A DNA stretch of 64,000 nt from Marinobacterium iners DSM 11526 (GCF_900107855.1 NZ_FNRJ01000009.1:1-64000); one strand, 5' to 3'; shown: positions 18,866 to 28,212, counted from the stretch's first letter. Numbers and translations: made by a program. Notes: generated from the sequence alone by a model not told the origin.

Positions 18866-21163
18866 TCACACATACTGGTGGTGTTCAATCAGCCGGGTCA
18901 GGCGGTGGCTGTTACGCCAGCAGGCCTCCAGATCGTGTGCAACAGCTGCCTGATGCAATTCGGCAACCACTGTTTCCAGTTCTGGCAGTTGGTACAGGCC
19001 GGCAAGTCCCAACAACTGATGTGAGTGTGTACGTATTTGATCAAACTGACCTGATCGGACAGCGGCGCAAACGGACTGCGCCTGATGCTGGAGCTCGGTA
19101 TGCAACTCACCGGTATCGACCTGATCCAGCAGTGCAGGCATTGGCGCATAGTCACTCAGGGTGGCAACGGCGTCTTCATCCACCGGGCAATGAAGCGACA
19201 TCAGTCGGAAAAGGGTGCTCAGATCCACAGGCTTGAGCAGAATTTCATTCACGCCCGCCTCTAGCAGAGCCTCATGTTCATGGGTCATGACGTTGGCGGT
19301 CAGCGCGATGATCGGCAATGAGTCTGAGTGCCGACGAATCTCATGGCTGGCCCGAATACCATCCATCTGCGGCATGTGTACATCCATCAATACCATATCA
19401 ATCGGTTGCTTATGGAATATCTGCAACGCTTCTACGCCCGTGCGGGCTTCAATGACTTCAGCGCCAGCTTGGCCGAGTGCCTTGGTCAGCAGTATCCGGT
19501 TGAACTCATTGTCTTCCGCCAGCAGCACCCTCAGCTTGCAGGGTAGCTGATAACTGGATGCTGCATGGGGTATTGGCTCAGCGGGGTAAAGTGGCGAAAC
19601 GACCGTATCGGCGTCTGCCAGAGGCAAGCTCAGGCTTACGTGAACACAGGTACCCTTGCCCTTTTCACTGCTGAGCCTGATGTCTCCCCCCATGAGCAGA
19701 GTCAGACGGTGGGCGATGACCAGCCCAAGGCCAGAACCACCAAAGCGGCGACTGATGGTATTGTCGGCCTGAATAAACGCCTTGAACAGATGTTGTTGCT
19801 GCTGCTCGGAAATGCCAATGCCGGTGTCCTGCACACTCAACTCGATATGGCAGACTGAATCCTGCCGTAGAGACCTGACTCTGAAGCAGACCTCTCCATA
19901 GTCTGTGAACTTGATTGCGTTGCTCAACAGGTTGGTCAGTATCTGACCGATCCGGGTTGGGTCACCCAACAGTGCCGGTGGCAACTCCGGGTCCAGCTCA
20001 GATCTTAGCTGCAGACCTTTCTCCAGCGCCATTGGTGCCTGCATCTGCAACAGGTTATTGAAGTACAGGGTTGGATCGAACGGAATCTGCTCGAGCTGGA
20101 TGGCGTCGGACTGCAAGCGTGAGAAATCGAGAATATCGTCAATAATGGTCAATAGCAGGCTGGATGTCTGGTTGATGATGCTGCAGTAGTGCCGCTGCTC
20201 AGCCGACTGCTCGGTTTGCTCCAGCAAGCGCGAAAAGCCCAGTACAGATGTGAGCGGGGTGCGCAGCTCGTGGCTCATGCGGGCCAGAAACTCGTCCTTG
20301 GAGCGGTTGGCTTTATCCGCTTCACGGCGGGCAACGGTAAGCTCCTCATTCTGACGCTCCAGGTGGCGCAGGGTGGATGTGAGCTGACGTGTGGCCCGGT
20401 TGATCTGCTGTTCCTGCTCCTGGCTGGATGCCTGAATTCTGGCGGCCATGCGGTTAATGCCCCGTGCCAACAAACCCAGCTCGCCAGCTGTATGTGTCGT
20501 GGCGGCACGGGTATCCAGATGGCCCGCTTCCAGGCGCTCGACAACCTGGCTAAGCCCACGAATCGGTTGGGTGATGCGGCGGCCAAAACGGCTTGCCAGA
20601 ATGGCGGTGAGCATCAGGCCCAGGCTGATCAGCAGCAGGCTGTTGCGCAGCATTTCTTGACGTGTCGCGATATTGTTGTGGGCCGATAATACGACCGCTA
20701 CCCAGCCAATTCGCTCGGGCTCAGGCGCATGGATACTCAGCTCGGGATTATTGTCTGCCAGCAGGGCACTGCTGAAAATCGGCGACAGGAATATCCACTG
20801 GCCCGATGTTGACTGCAGAGCCGGGCTCTCGGCGCTCAGTTCTACAGCAAATTGGCCGCTGCGGTGTAAAAGATTGAACGTATCGTCGTAAAACAGGACA
20901 TCCAGTACTTCAGCATGACTGTACCGGGTTTTTTGACTCAGAACGCGAAGCTGGTATTGGTTACCGCTGATGACACCGAATTCGGCTGCGGAGGCGAGCA
21001 GATCGACCATAATCTTGCCTCGCTCAATCAATTTGTCGGTGTTATCCGAAAGGCGGCTGTAGATGAAATAACTGCCGAGAATCGTTGCCAGTACCAGCAT
21101 TGGAATAATCGACAGCAGGAGTACGCGATGACGAATACTCAGCCGGCTACGTGTGCCCGGCAT
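18866..21163 (-). CDS. BarA-like hybrid sensor histidine kinase (HAMP-HisKA-HATPase-REC-Hpt)
   Basis: A 765-residue inner-membrane sensor. Transmembrane helices at about 13-36 and 173-191 enclose a periplasmic sensor of about 135 residues. A HAMP domain (about 192-245), a coiled coil, HisKA with the phosphorylated His298 in MSHELRTP, an HATPase with N, G1 and G2 boxes (about 405-510), a receiver domain with Asp594 in VLMDVHMPQMDG, and a C-terminal Hpt with His715 in HSHQLLGLAG follow. Such kinases pass phosphate through REC and Hpt to a separate response regulator, which is not in the window. The ATG at 21163 overlaps the upstream binding-protein stop (TGATG), so translation is coupled; a GTG at 21205 is an alternative. 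The neighbours suggest it senses the ligand handled by that binding protein. Confidence 0.9.
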   Translation of the reverse strand: MPGTRSRLSIRHRVLLLSIIPMLVLATILGSYFIYSRLSDNTDKLIERGKIMVDLLASAAEFGVISGNQYQLRVLSQKTRYSHAEVLDVLFYDDTFNLLHRSGQFAVELSAESPALQSTSGQWIFLSPIFSSALLADNNPELSIHAPEPERIGWVAVVLSAHNNIATRQEMLRNSLLLISLGLMLTAILASRFGRRITQPIRGLSQVVERLEAGHLDTRAATTHTAGELGLLARGINRMAARIQASSQEQEQQINRATRQLTSTLRHLERQNEELTVARREADKANRSKDEFLARMSHELRTPLTSVLGFSRLLEQTEQSAEQRHYCSIINQTSSLLLTIIDDILDFSRLQSDAIQLEQIPFDPTLYFNNLLQMQAPMALEKGLQLRSELDPELPPALLGDPTRIGQILTNLLSNAIKFTDYGEVCFRVRSLRQDSVCHIELSVQDTGIGISEQQQQHLFKAFIQADNTISRRFGGSGLGLVIAHRLTLLMGGDIRLSSEKGKGTCVHVSLSLPLADADTVVSPLYPAEPIPHAASSYQLPCKLRVLLAEDNEFNRILLTKALGQAGAEVIEARTGVEALQIFHKQPIDMVLMDVHMPQMDGIRASHEIRRHSDSLPIIALTANVMTHEHEALLEAGVNEILLKPVDLSTLFRLMSLHCPVDEDAVATLSDYAPMPALLDQVDTGELHTELQHQAQSVCAAVRSGQFDQIRTHSHQLLGLAGLYQLPELETVVAELHQAAVAHDLEACWRNSHRLTRLIEHHQYV

Positions 21164-22101
21164 CAGCCATCTGCCTCGGTCCGCGCCAGTTTTTCCTGCA
21201 GCCACTCGGCTGAAAGTGGCTCAATATCGAGGGTGCGTACTGCAACCGGATTAACACTGACATCGAAGTAACGTGGGAAGCTGGCACTGGGCAGGCTGCC
21301 GCCGTTCTGCAGCAGGTTAAGCCATTCGGCACTTTGGCGTCCGATCTGTGCTGCAGACGAGTGAACCGACGCTGCGGCACCGGCTTCTGTATAGCTGGCA
21401 GAGAAACCGATCACCGGTACCTTGTGGCGTAATGACAGATAGAGCAGCCATTTGGAAATGGCACGGTTGAACACCGAACTGTCTGGAACAACCAGGAACA
21501 GATCGCTGCCTTCCACCACTGGCGTCAGACGCTCGACCGGATTGTCTTGTCGTGTCAATTCAACCAGAGACAGCTCGAATGCCTCGGCCTGTGCGCCTTG
21601 CTCTAGCCCATCACGCATATTGAGGCTGTTGCTGCCTAATGCGGTTCCCAATATGGCGGCAGCCGGCTTGACCAGGCGGGCCAGCCGGATCTGGCGTGCC
21701 AGAGGCTGGTCAATATAAATGGCACTGACCGATGCATACGAGCCTTTCGGCAGCAGTTTGCGCTTGAGCTGATCAAAGGTTGCCGATGGCAGGAAAGAGC
21801 AGATCAGGCTTGAATCGGGATGGTAGCGCTCCAGCATGCGTTCACAGGCTCGGGTACCCACTGCGAGAATAACAGGTGCGCGGCTGTCATCGGTTTTGAA
21901 CTGATCGAGAGTCAGTACTCGAATCGGGTGTACGGAATGCTCCCGAATGGCCGACAAGACCTGATTATAACTGGGGCTGAAGTCACTGAGCACGATCAGT
22001 GACTCCCCGGCTACGGCCGCTCTAAGAGGCACAAGACAGATCACAAGGCTGCACAGCAGCCAATGCCTCAGTCGGGTCGTTGTCCTGCGTAATAATGACA
22101 T
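21163..22101 (-). CDS. Periplasmic ABC-type substrate-binding protein (COG2984-like)
   Basis: A 312-residue protein with a signal peptide ending near AAVAG (about residue 31) and a two-lobe type 1 periplasmic binding fold. ILAVGTRACERML, GTALGSNSL and the hinge-like VPVIGFSASYTEAGAAASVHSS segment resemble the uncharacterised ABC substrate-binding family that also includes TrpX-like proteins. No ABC permease or ATPase is nearby. It sits between a TonB-dependent receptor (25-nt gap) and a sensor kinase (1-base overlap). Its job may be to present a ligand to the kinase rather than to a transporter. The ligand is unknown. Confidence 0.75.
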   Translation of the reverse strand: MSLLRRTTTRLRHWLLCSLVICLVPLRAAVAGESLIVLSDFSPSYNQVLSAIREHSVHPIRVLTLDQFKTDDSRAPVILAVGTRACERMLERYHPDSSLICSFLPSATFDQLKRKLLPKGSYASVSAIYIDQPLARQIRLARLVKPAAAILGTALGSNSLNMRDGLEQGAQAEAFELSLVELTRQDNPVERLTPVVEGSDLFLVVPDSSVFNRAISKWLLYLSLRHKVPVIGFSASYTEAGAAASVHSSAAQIGRQSAEWLNLLQNGGSLPSASFPRYFDVSVNPVAVRTLDIEPLSAEWLQEKLARTEADG

Positions 22102-22126
22102 CCCTGAAATTATCTCTGCTTCCCGA

Positions 22127-24199
22127 TTAATGATATCTGAGCGTCAGTCTCAGCCAGGCTCGACGGTCAAACAGGTTGTACTGATAAAACTCTTCGTATG
22201 TTGGACCGAAAGCATTCTGAATTGTCAGTGCGGTTTCCAGTTCAGTACCTGCGCTCAGCTGCCAGTTGTATGCGGCACGCAGATCTGTGCGCTGATAGCT
22301 TTCGCGAAGACCACCCTCGAACCAGTGCACGCTATCCATATAGTAGTGCATTAAACTCAAGTTTAAATCAGAAGCAGGAGTCCAGCTAAGCATTAATGAT
22401 GCGGTGTGTTCGGGGGTGATCGCATCACGGAATATCAAAGTCTGTCCCTGTAGATCTTTATTGGTCTCCCAGCGATCAGTCAACGTGTTGGTATAGGTGT
22501 AGTTCAGCAGTGCCGAGAGCTGACTACTGAGTTGTCGATGAAGCTGAATTTCAACGCCCTGGTTTTCCCAGCCGAAGTTGTTCTCATTAGTAGACACGCG
22601 ACCCTGGGTCATTGGGTGAGGGGGGGGAGCAAGCTCGTCAGTCGGCAAGAAATAGGAGCTGATCACGTTGCTGAGTTGCTCGTGGAACAGGCGCAGGTCG
22701 AAATGTCCCTGGTGATCATCAAATGCGCGGTAGTAACCCAGTTCATACGTTTTGATCCTTTCAGGGCCAAGGTCTGGGTTAGCGGCCTTGTCCAGATCAT
22801 AGACAACGGGGTCTGGACCAAACAGGCCGGCAGGTGCATAGATGGTATTGTTTGCATGCCGTTCCAGTAGAGAAGGCAAACGCTCACTGATGGAGTAACC
22901 CAGCCGGAAGCTGCTCTGCTCATCAGGCCGGTGAATCAGTGCATGACGATAGGACAGGGCATCGCTGTTTTCTGAGCTGTCCTCGTACATAAAACCGGTG
23001 CTCAGGCTCCAGCGAGGGGCAAAATCCCAGTCCAGGTTGCTGAACAGGCGCCAGCGCTCTTCGGTCACCTTGCCGCTTTGCAGCAACACATCGCTTTCGG
23101 CGGTTTCGTAGCGGTAACCCAAACCGCCAACGAGTTCCAAAGAGCCTATCTGATCCGTTAGCTGCAATTCGGTATCGTAGCTGTGGGCGGTGCCATGCTC
23201 AGAGTCTTCGTGAGGGGAATTCAACGCGATAAAACCATTCACGATTGCCGGATTGTCGGTTCCGATAAAATCACCAACACGCTCAAAGCTCATCGCCGGT
23301 GCTTCCAGGTCCAGGTAGTTGTGATAAGCCGTCAACTGAATGGTCCCGGTATCCGAATACAGGTGCTGATACTTGATCGACTGGTAGTTGGCATCATGAT
23401 CGCGTTTGCTAAAGGGTTCGAGTTTGTCAGCCCCTCCCACATACGTATGCCCACGGTCCACACCCGCCTGAATCCAGAGGGTATCGGTAAGGGTGGGTGT
23501 GTAGCTGCCGCTGAAGCTCAGATAGTTGCGCTTGAGCGCGTCGCCATAGAGATCAGAACCGTCATTCTCTTCATGTCCGCCCGACAGGCGGTAGTTCCAG
23601 CTGCTCAATTGGTCGGCATGGCCAAACTGCAGGTCTCGGGTGTCCATGCTGCCACCGGTGGCGCTGACGTAACCACCGCTCAGCAGGGCTGGTGAGCGGG
23701 TGATGATGTTGATCGAACCCATAAAGGCGTTGGAGCCTTGAGTTGGCACGTTGGAGCCCCGCACCACTTCGATCCGTTCGATATCCTGCAGGTTGATGCC
23801 CAAAGAGGTCCAGTCAACGGTTGCCAGCAGTGGCAGATACACGCTGCGACCGTCGACCATCACTTCAAGCCGGCGCGGGAAGTTGTCGCTGGCACCATGG
23901 TAGGTGGTGGCAAATTTGTTGGCACTGACATGATAGCTCTGAAAGCCGGGGACCAGCCGCAGCAGATCGGGAATGTTACGGGCACCCGAGGCGACGATTG
24001 TTTGACGATCAATGATGCTGATTGAGGCGGGGGCTTCGGTCAGTTTCTGGGTCAGCCGTGTGGCAGAGGTGATTTCGGGAATATCGGTAAGAAAATCCTG
24101 TTCGCTGAGGTACAGGCTCTCGTCAGCCTGAAGAGTGGGACTTGCCAGTCCCATGGCCAGCAGCGGCGCCAGCCGATACAGGGGTGTACGATTCGTCAT
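22127..24199 (-). CDS. TonB-dependent outer-membrane receptor
   Basis: A 690-residue outer-membrane protein with a signal peptide (to about residue 25, LQA), a plug domain beginning near EAPASISIIDRQTIVASGAR and containing LLRLVPGFQ and IERIEVVRGSN, and a beta-barrel ending in an aromatic-rich strand (RLTLRYH, with His rather than Phe last). Such receptors import iron complexes, cobalamin, metals or other scarce solutes using TonB energy. No clear TonB box sequence is seen. It is the first large gene of a minus-strand unit with the binding protein and the hybrid kinase. The substrate cannot be inferred. Confidence 0.88.
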   Translation of the reverse strand: MTNRTPLYRLAPLLAMGLASPTLQADESLYLSEQDFLTDIPEITSATRLTQKLTEAPASISIIDRQTIVASGARNIPDLLRLVPGFQSYHVSANKFATTYHGASDNFPRRLEVMVDGRSVYLPLLATVDWTSLGINLQDIERIEVVRGSNVPTQGSNAFMGSINIITRSPALLSGGYVSATGGSMDTRDLQFGHADQLSSWNYRLSGGHEENDGSDLYGDALKRNYLSFSGSYTPTLTDTLWIQAGVDRGHTYVGGADKLEPFSKRDHDANYQSIKYQHLYSDTGTIQLTAYHNYLDLEAPAMSFERVGDFIGTDNPAIVNGFIALNSPHEDSEHGTAHSYDTELQLTDQIGSLELVGGLGYRYETAESDVLLQSGKVTEERWRLFSNLDWDFAPRWSLSTGFMYEDSSENSDALSYRHALIHRPDEQSSFRLGYSISERLPSLLERHANNTIYAPAGLFGPDPVVYDLDKAANPDLGPERIKTYELGYYRAFDDHQGHFDLRLFHEQLSNVISSYFLPTDELAPPPHPMTQGRVSTNENNFGWENQGVEIQLHRQLSSQLSALLNYTYTNTLTDRWETNKDLQGQTLIFRDAITPEHTASLMLSWTPASDLNLSLMHYYMDSVHWFEGGLRESYQRTDLRAAYNWQLSAGTELETALTIQNAFGPTYEEFYQYNLFDRRAWLRLTLRYH

Positions 24200-24219
24200 T
24201 GCAACTCCGGACAGAGTAG

Positions 24220-24312
24220 TTATTTGATTTTCAGTCCTACATACAACACGACCAAAGCCAGTATGGCTGCTTCAAAAATGAAGCCGTTGTGCTCCAGAAT
24301 CCAGTCCAGCAT
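24220..24312 (-). CDS. Putative 30-residue single-helix membrane peptide
   Basis: Reading the minus strand from the ATG at 24312 gives 30 codons and a TAA. The product starts MLDWILEHNGF, has one hydrophobic stretch at about residues 11-27 and ends with Lys-Ile-Lys, so it would fit one membrane helix with a basic end. AGAGGT lies about 10 nt upstream. The stop is 20 nt before the TonB-receptor start, so it would be the first gene of that operon. I know of no matching family. It could be chance, but the helix and location are suggestive. Confidence 0.4.
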   Translation of the reverse strand: MLDWILEHNGFIFEAAILALVVLYVGLKIK

Positions 24313-24413
24313 GCGCTATTCTACCTCTCAGGCGCCGATAGACCAGCGCATTTGTTGAGCGTGTCGGGCCCTCTCCGGTACTATTTGACCTCTATCACAA
24401 ACCCGAGCCCGTC

Positions 24414-25562
24414 ATGCATTACCCCGATACCAAGCTGCCACAGGTCGGAACGACCATCTTTACTCGCATGTCCGCCTTTGCGCAAGCGCACCAGGCGATC
24501 AACCTGTCGCAGGGTTTTCCCGATTTTGATGGCCCACAGGCTCTGCTGTCGCGAGTTGATCACTATATCCGCCAAGGCGCCAACCAGTATGCCCCCATGA
24601 GTGGTGTGCCAGGCCTACGCACTGCGATCGCCGCCAAGGTGGAACGCTGCTACGGTCGCATGGTTGATGCGGAAACAGAGGTGACGGTGACCTCCGGGGC
24701 AACAGAAGCACTGTTCGCGGCCATTTCGGCGGTGGTGCGCCCGGGGGATGAAGTGCTGGTGTTTGATCCGGCCTATGACAGCTATGATCCGGCCATCACG
24801 CTCAATGGTGGCAAAGCGGTGCATATCCCGCTGCAACCCCCCGCTTTTGAGATCGACTGGGAGCAGGTACGACAGGCGATCAGCCCCAATACCCGCATGA
24901 TTATCCTCAATACGCCGCACAATCCGACCGGGCAGACGCTGGCCGCCGCCGATATGCAGGAGCTGAGCGACCTGGTGGCCGGCACCGATATTCTGCTGCT
25001 GGCCGATGAGGTGTATGAGCATATCGTGTTCGATGGCGCTGAACACCAGAGCATCAACCGCTATCCGGCGCTGGCTGAGCGCAGCTTCGTGGTGTCCTCT
25101 TTCGGCAAGACCTACCACACCACCGGCTGGAAGATCGGCTACTGCGTCGCTCCGGCCCCGTTGACAGCCGAGTTGCGCAAGATCCACCAGTATCTGACCT
25201 TCAGCACCAGCACACCGATGCAGCTGGCGCTGGCGGATTACCTGAATGACGATCCGCAGCATGATCAGGCGTTACCCGCGTTTTATCAGGCCAAGCGTGA
25301 CCGATTCAACGCCGGTATGGAGAAAAGCCGCTTCCAGTTTACACCGGCAGCGGGCACCTATTTTCAGGTAATGGACTACAGCGCCATCAGTGAACTTCCG
25401 GACACCGAGTTTGTCCTCTGGCTGATCGAACAGGCGGGCGTTGCGGCCATTCCGTTATCGGTGTTCTATCAACAACCCCCTGAGATGCGTCTGGTGCGCT
25501 TCTGCTTCGCCAAGAGCGAAACTACCCTTGATCAAGCCGCGGAGCGACTATGCAGAATCTGA
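24414..25562 (+). CDS. mtnE: Methionine aminotransferase (YbdL/MtnE-type)
   Basis: A PLP enzyme of the class I aminotransferases, 382 residues. It transaminates 4-methylthio-2-oxobutanoate to methionine, the last step of methionine salvage, often with glutamine as donor. The sequence shows NLSQGFPDF, TSGATEALFAAI, NTPHNPTGQ, the ADEVYEH Asp that binds the pyridine, and the PLP lysine in SFGKTYHTTGWKIGY. This is the YbdL/kynurenine aminotransferase-like subgroup. It begins a five-gene operon with the omega-amidase, mtnB, mtnC and mtnD, which fixes its role; its stop overlaps the next start by 13 bases. Confidence 0.9.
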   Translation: MHYPDTKLPQVGTTIFTRMSAFAQAHQAINLSQGFPDFDGPQALLSRVDHYIRQGANQYAPMSGVPGLRTAIAAKVERCYGRMVDAETEVTVTSGATEALFAAISAVVRPGDEVLVFDPAYDSYDPAITLNGGKAVHIPLQPPAFEIDWEQVRQAISPNTRMIILNTPHNPTGQTLAAADMQELSDLVAGTDILLLADEVYEHIVFDGAEHQSINRYPALAERSFVVSSFGKTYHTTGWKIGYCVAPAPLTAELRKIHQYLTFSTSTPMQLALADYLNDDPQHDQALPAFYQAKRDRFNAGMEKSRFQFTPAAGTYFQVMDYSAISELPDTEFVLWLIEQAGVAAIPLSVFYQQPPEMRLVRFCFAKSETTLDQAAERLCRI

Positions 25563-26347
25563 AAATTTCATTGGTCCAGACTCCACTGGACTGGCAGCAG
25601 CCGGAACCGAACCGTACCCGTCTTGCCGAGCTGATGGCGCCGCTGGCTGGGCAGACTGACCTGATCGTACTGCCTGAAATGTTTACCACCGGCTTCACCA
25701 TGGCCCCGGATGAGGTTGCCGAGTCCATGTCCGGTCCGACTCTGGGATGGATGAAGGAACAGGCGGCGTCACTGGGTGCCGCCGTGTGTGGCAGCGTAGT
25801 GATCGAGGATCAGGGGTATCGTAACCGGCTGCTGTTTGTAACGCCCGACGGAGCCGTTGAGCATTACGACAAGCGTCACCTGTTCCGCATGGCGAACGAG
25901 CATCAGTATTACGTGGCCGGCAACAGCCGCAAGGTGATCGAGTACAAGGGCTGGCGCATCCTGGCACAGGTTTGCTACGACCTGCGCTTCCCGGTCTGGT
26001 GTCGCAACCGCAATGACTATGACCTGGCACTGTTTGTGGCCAACTGGCCCGCGCCACGTCGCAATGCCTGGCGCACGCTGCTGCTGGCACGGGCGATCGA
26101 AAACCAGTGCTATGTGGCGGGGGTAAACCGCATCGGTGAGGACGGCAAGGGGCTGGAGTACAGTGGCGACAGCCTGCTGGTGGACTTCAAGGGGCAGGCG
26201 CTGCTGGATGCCTCTGTCGGTGAAGCTTTCGTCAAAACCGGCACCCTGAATGCCGACGACCTGCAGCGGTTTCGGGACAACTTTCCGGCCTGGCAGGATG
26301 CGGATGAGTTCAGCTTTTTCTCTGACGTTGAGGACGATTTTGCATGA
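25550..26347 (+). CDS. mtnU: Omega-amidase, nitrilase superfamily (YafV/Nit2-type)
   Basis: Hydrolyses 2-oxoglutaramate, the by-product formed when glutamine donates nitrogen to the methylthio-oxobutanoate, and so pulls the methionine salvage step forward. The 265-residue protein has the nitrilase triad: Glu in LPEMFTTGF, Lys in HYDKRHLF and Cys in AQVCYDLRFP. The following NWPAPRRNAWRTLL segment is typical of the YafV group. It overlaps the aminotransferase before it by 13 bases and mtnB after it by four (ATGA). The symbol mtnU is used in some annotations; yafV is the E. coli name. Confidence 0.87.
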   Translation: MQNLKISLVQTPLDWQQPEPNRTRLAELMAPLAGQTDLIVLPEMFTTGFTMAPDEVAESMSGPTLGWMKEQAASLGAAVCGSVVIEDQGYRNRLLFVTPDGAVEHYDKRHLFRMANEHQYYVAGNSRKVIEYKGWRILAQVCYDLRFPVWCRNRNDYDLALFVANWPAPRRNAWRTLLLARAIENQCYVAGVNRIGEDGKGLEYSGDSLLVDFKGQALLDASVGEAFVKTGTLNADDLQRFRDNFPAWQDADEFSFFSDVEDDFA

Positions 26348-26958
26348 TCGATACCGCGGCACAACAGATTATCGATGCCGGGCAGTGGATTGATGCCCAG
26401 GGCTGGTGTCCTGCGACCGGCGGCAACTTTTCCGTTCGGTCAGGGCCAGAGCGTGCCTTGATTACCGCCTCGGGTTGTCACAAGGGGCATCTCACGCCCG
26501 AGCAGCTGTTGCAGGTGGATCTGGATGGTCAGCCTCAGGCCAGCTTGCTCAAGCCTTCGGCCGAAACCCTGTTGCATACCCGCCTGTATCAGCTTGATAA
26601 CCGGATCGGCGCCGTGCTGCACACGCATTCGGTGGCCTCCACGGTGCTGTCTCGTTTGGAGTCGGGTCAGTGGCTGACCATCAGCGGTTACGAAATGCAG
26701 AAATCGCTCAGTGGCAACCACACCCATGATGCCAGCATCCGCATCGCCATTCTGGATAATGCTCAGGACATGCAGGCGCTGGCCGCCGAGCTGAGCCAGC
26801 GCTGGCAGCCTGAAGCGCTGCAGTGGGGCTTTTTGGTTCGCGGACATGGTCTCTACACCTGGGGTCACGACATGAATGAAGCACGCCGCCATCTGGAAGG
26901 GCTGGAATTTCTCTTCGCCTGCGAACTGGAAATGCGCCGTCTGAGCGCAGGAGTCTGA
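26344..26958 (+). CDS. mtnB: Methylthioribulose-1-phosphate dehydratase
   Basis: A zinc class II aldolase-family enzyme, 204 residues, that dehydrates 5-methylthioribulose-1-phosphate to the diketone in methionine salvage. The GNFSVRSG segment, VLHTHSVASTVLSR with the zinc-binding HTH, and FLVRGHGLYTWG with a further His match the family. Salvage genes lie on both sides: the omega-amidase before it overlaps by four bases and mtnC begins eight bases after its stop. Confidence 0.93.
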   Translation: MIDTAAQQIIDAGQWIDAQGWCPATGGNFSVRSGPERALITASGCHKGHLTPEQLLQVDLDGQPQASLLKPSAETLLHTRLYQLDNRIGAVLHTHSVASTVLSRLESGQWLTISGYEMQKSLSGNHTHDASIRIAILDNAQDMQALAAELSQRWQPEALQWGFLVRGHGLYTWGHDMNEARRHLEGLEFLFACELEMRRLSAGV

Positions 26959-26966
26959 ACATCAAC

Positions 26967-27650
26967 ATGGCTACATTTAGCGGCATCAACGCCATCCTGA
27001 CCGATATTGAAGGCACCACCACCGATATCGATTTTGTCCACAAGACGCTGTTTCCCTATGCCCGTGAACGGATGACGGACTTTATCCACAGCCATTCTAA
27101 CGAACCGGCCGTTGCAGAGGCAGCGGTCGCCCTGAATGTCGCGGCCGATGATCTCGATGCCATTGCCAAGGGGCTGATCGACTGGATCGATCAGGACAAA
27201 AAGGAAACCAGTCTCAAGGCACTGCAGGGTTTGATCTGGGTCCAGGGCTACGAGAGTGGCGACTTTACCGGCCACCTCTACCCGGACGCTTACGCAGGGC
27301 TGAAGCGCTGGCACGACAGCGGCAAACAGCTGCACATTTTTTCCTCCGGCTCGGTGAAGGCGCAGAAGCTGCTGTACGGCTACAGCGATTTCGGCGACCT
27401 GACTCCGCTGTTCAGCGGTTACTTTGATACCACCACCGGCGCCAAGCGTGAAGCGATTGCGTATGAACGCATCAGTGCCAGTATCGGCCTGCCTGCAAGT
27501 CAGATTCTGTTCCTGTCGGACGTGGTGGCCGAGCTGGACGCGGCCAAGGCTGCAGGCATGCAGACCTGCCTGTTGATGCGCGGCGAGCGACCGGACGGAG
27601 CCGAGCGCCACAATGCTGTGGAAAACTTTGACCAGATTACACTTTCTTGA
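26967..27650 (+). CDS. mtnC: Enolase-phosphatase E1 (2,3-diketo-5-methylthio-1-phosphopentane phosphatase)
   Basis: A HAD-superfamily enzyme of 227 residues that enolises and dephosphorylates the diketone phosphate to acireductone. The first HAD motif is ILTDIEGTTTDIDFV, with the Asp-x-Glu-Gly-Thr-Thr form typical of MtnC. The second is IFSSGSVKAQKLL and the fourth is FLSDVVAELDAA. AGGAG lies about 12 nt before the ATG, at the end of mtnB. The next gene, mtnD, begins 10 nt after the stop. Confidence 0.95.
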   Translation: MATFSGINAILTDIEGTTTDIDFVHKTLFPYARERMTDFIHSHSNEPAVAEAAVALNVAADDLDAIAKGLIDWIDQDKKETSLKALQGLIWVQGYESGDFTGHLYPDAYAGLKRWHDSGKQLHIFSSGSVKAQKLLYGYSDFGDLTPLFSGYFDTTTGAKREAIAYERISASIGLPASQILFLSDVVAELDAAKAAGMQTCLLMRGERPDGAERHNAVENFDQITLS

Positions 27651-27660
27651 GGAGCCACCG

Positions 27661-28212
27661 ATGAGCGCCATCCATATCCATGCCGACCAGAGCGCCGAAC
27701 TGCTCGGCAGCAGCACCGACTTCAATGAGATTCAACAGATCCTCAGTGGCATAGGCGTGCGTTTCGAGCGCTGGGAGGCCGACCGCGAGATTGTGCCGGG
27801 CATGGCCAGCGAAGAGATCCTGGAGGCCTACCGCAAGGAGATCGAACGGCTTAAAAACGAGGAAGGCTACGTCACCGTGGATGTGATCAGCCTGCAGCCG
27901 GATCATCCCGAGCGCGAAGCCCTGCGGCAGAAATTCCTCAGCGAACACACGCATTCAGAAGATGAAGTGCGTTTTTTCGTCGATGGCGAAGGCATGTTCT
28001 ACCTGCATGTGGAAGACAAGGTGTATCAGGTGCACTGCTGCAAGAACGACCTGATCTCGGTACCGGCCAACATCACTCACTGGTTCGATATGGGGCCGGC
28101 ACCGCGTTTCACTGCTCTGCGCCTGTTCAACAACCCGGAAGGCTGGGTGGCGAACTTTACCGGCTCTGATATAGCTGATCGCCACCCACGCTTTGAACCG
28201 ACAACTACCTGA
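27661..28212 (+). CDS. mtnD: Acireductone dioxygenase
   Basis: A cupin metalloenzyme, 183 residues, that oxidises acireductone to formate and 4-methylthio-2-oxobutanoate when iron-bound (or to methylthiopropionate and CO with nickel). Metal ligands are visible in SEHTHSEDEVRFF (two His and a Glu) and ITHWFDMG (His). GAGGAGCC lies 6-10 nt before the ATG at 27661. Its stop lies in one arm of the large palindrome shared with the convergent mtnA. Confidence 0.95.
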   Translation: MSAIHIHADQSAELLGSSTDFNEIQQILSGIGVRFERWEADREIVPGMASEEILEAYRKEIERLKNEEGYVTVDVISLQPDHPEREALRQKFLSEHTHSEDEVRFFVDGEGMFYLHVEDKVYQVHCCKNDLISVPANITHWFDMGPAPRFTALRLFNNPEGWVANFTGSDIADRHPRFEPTTT

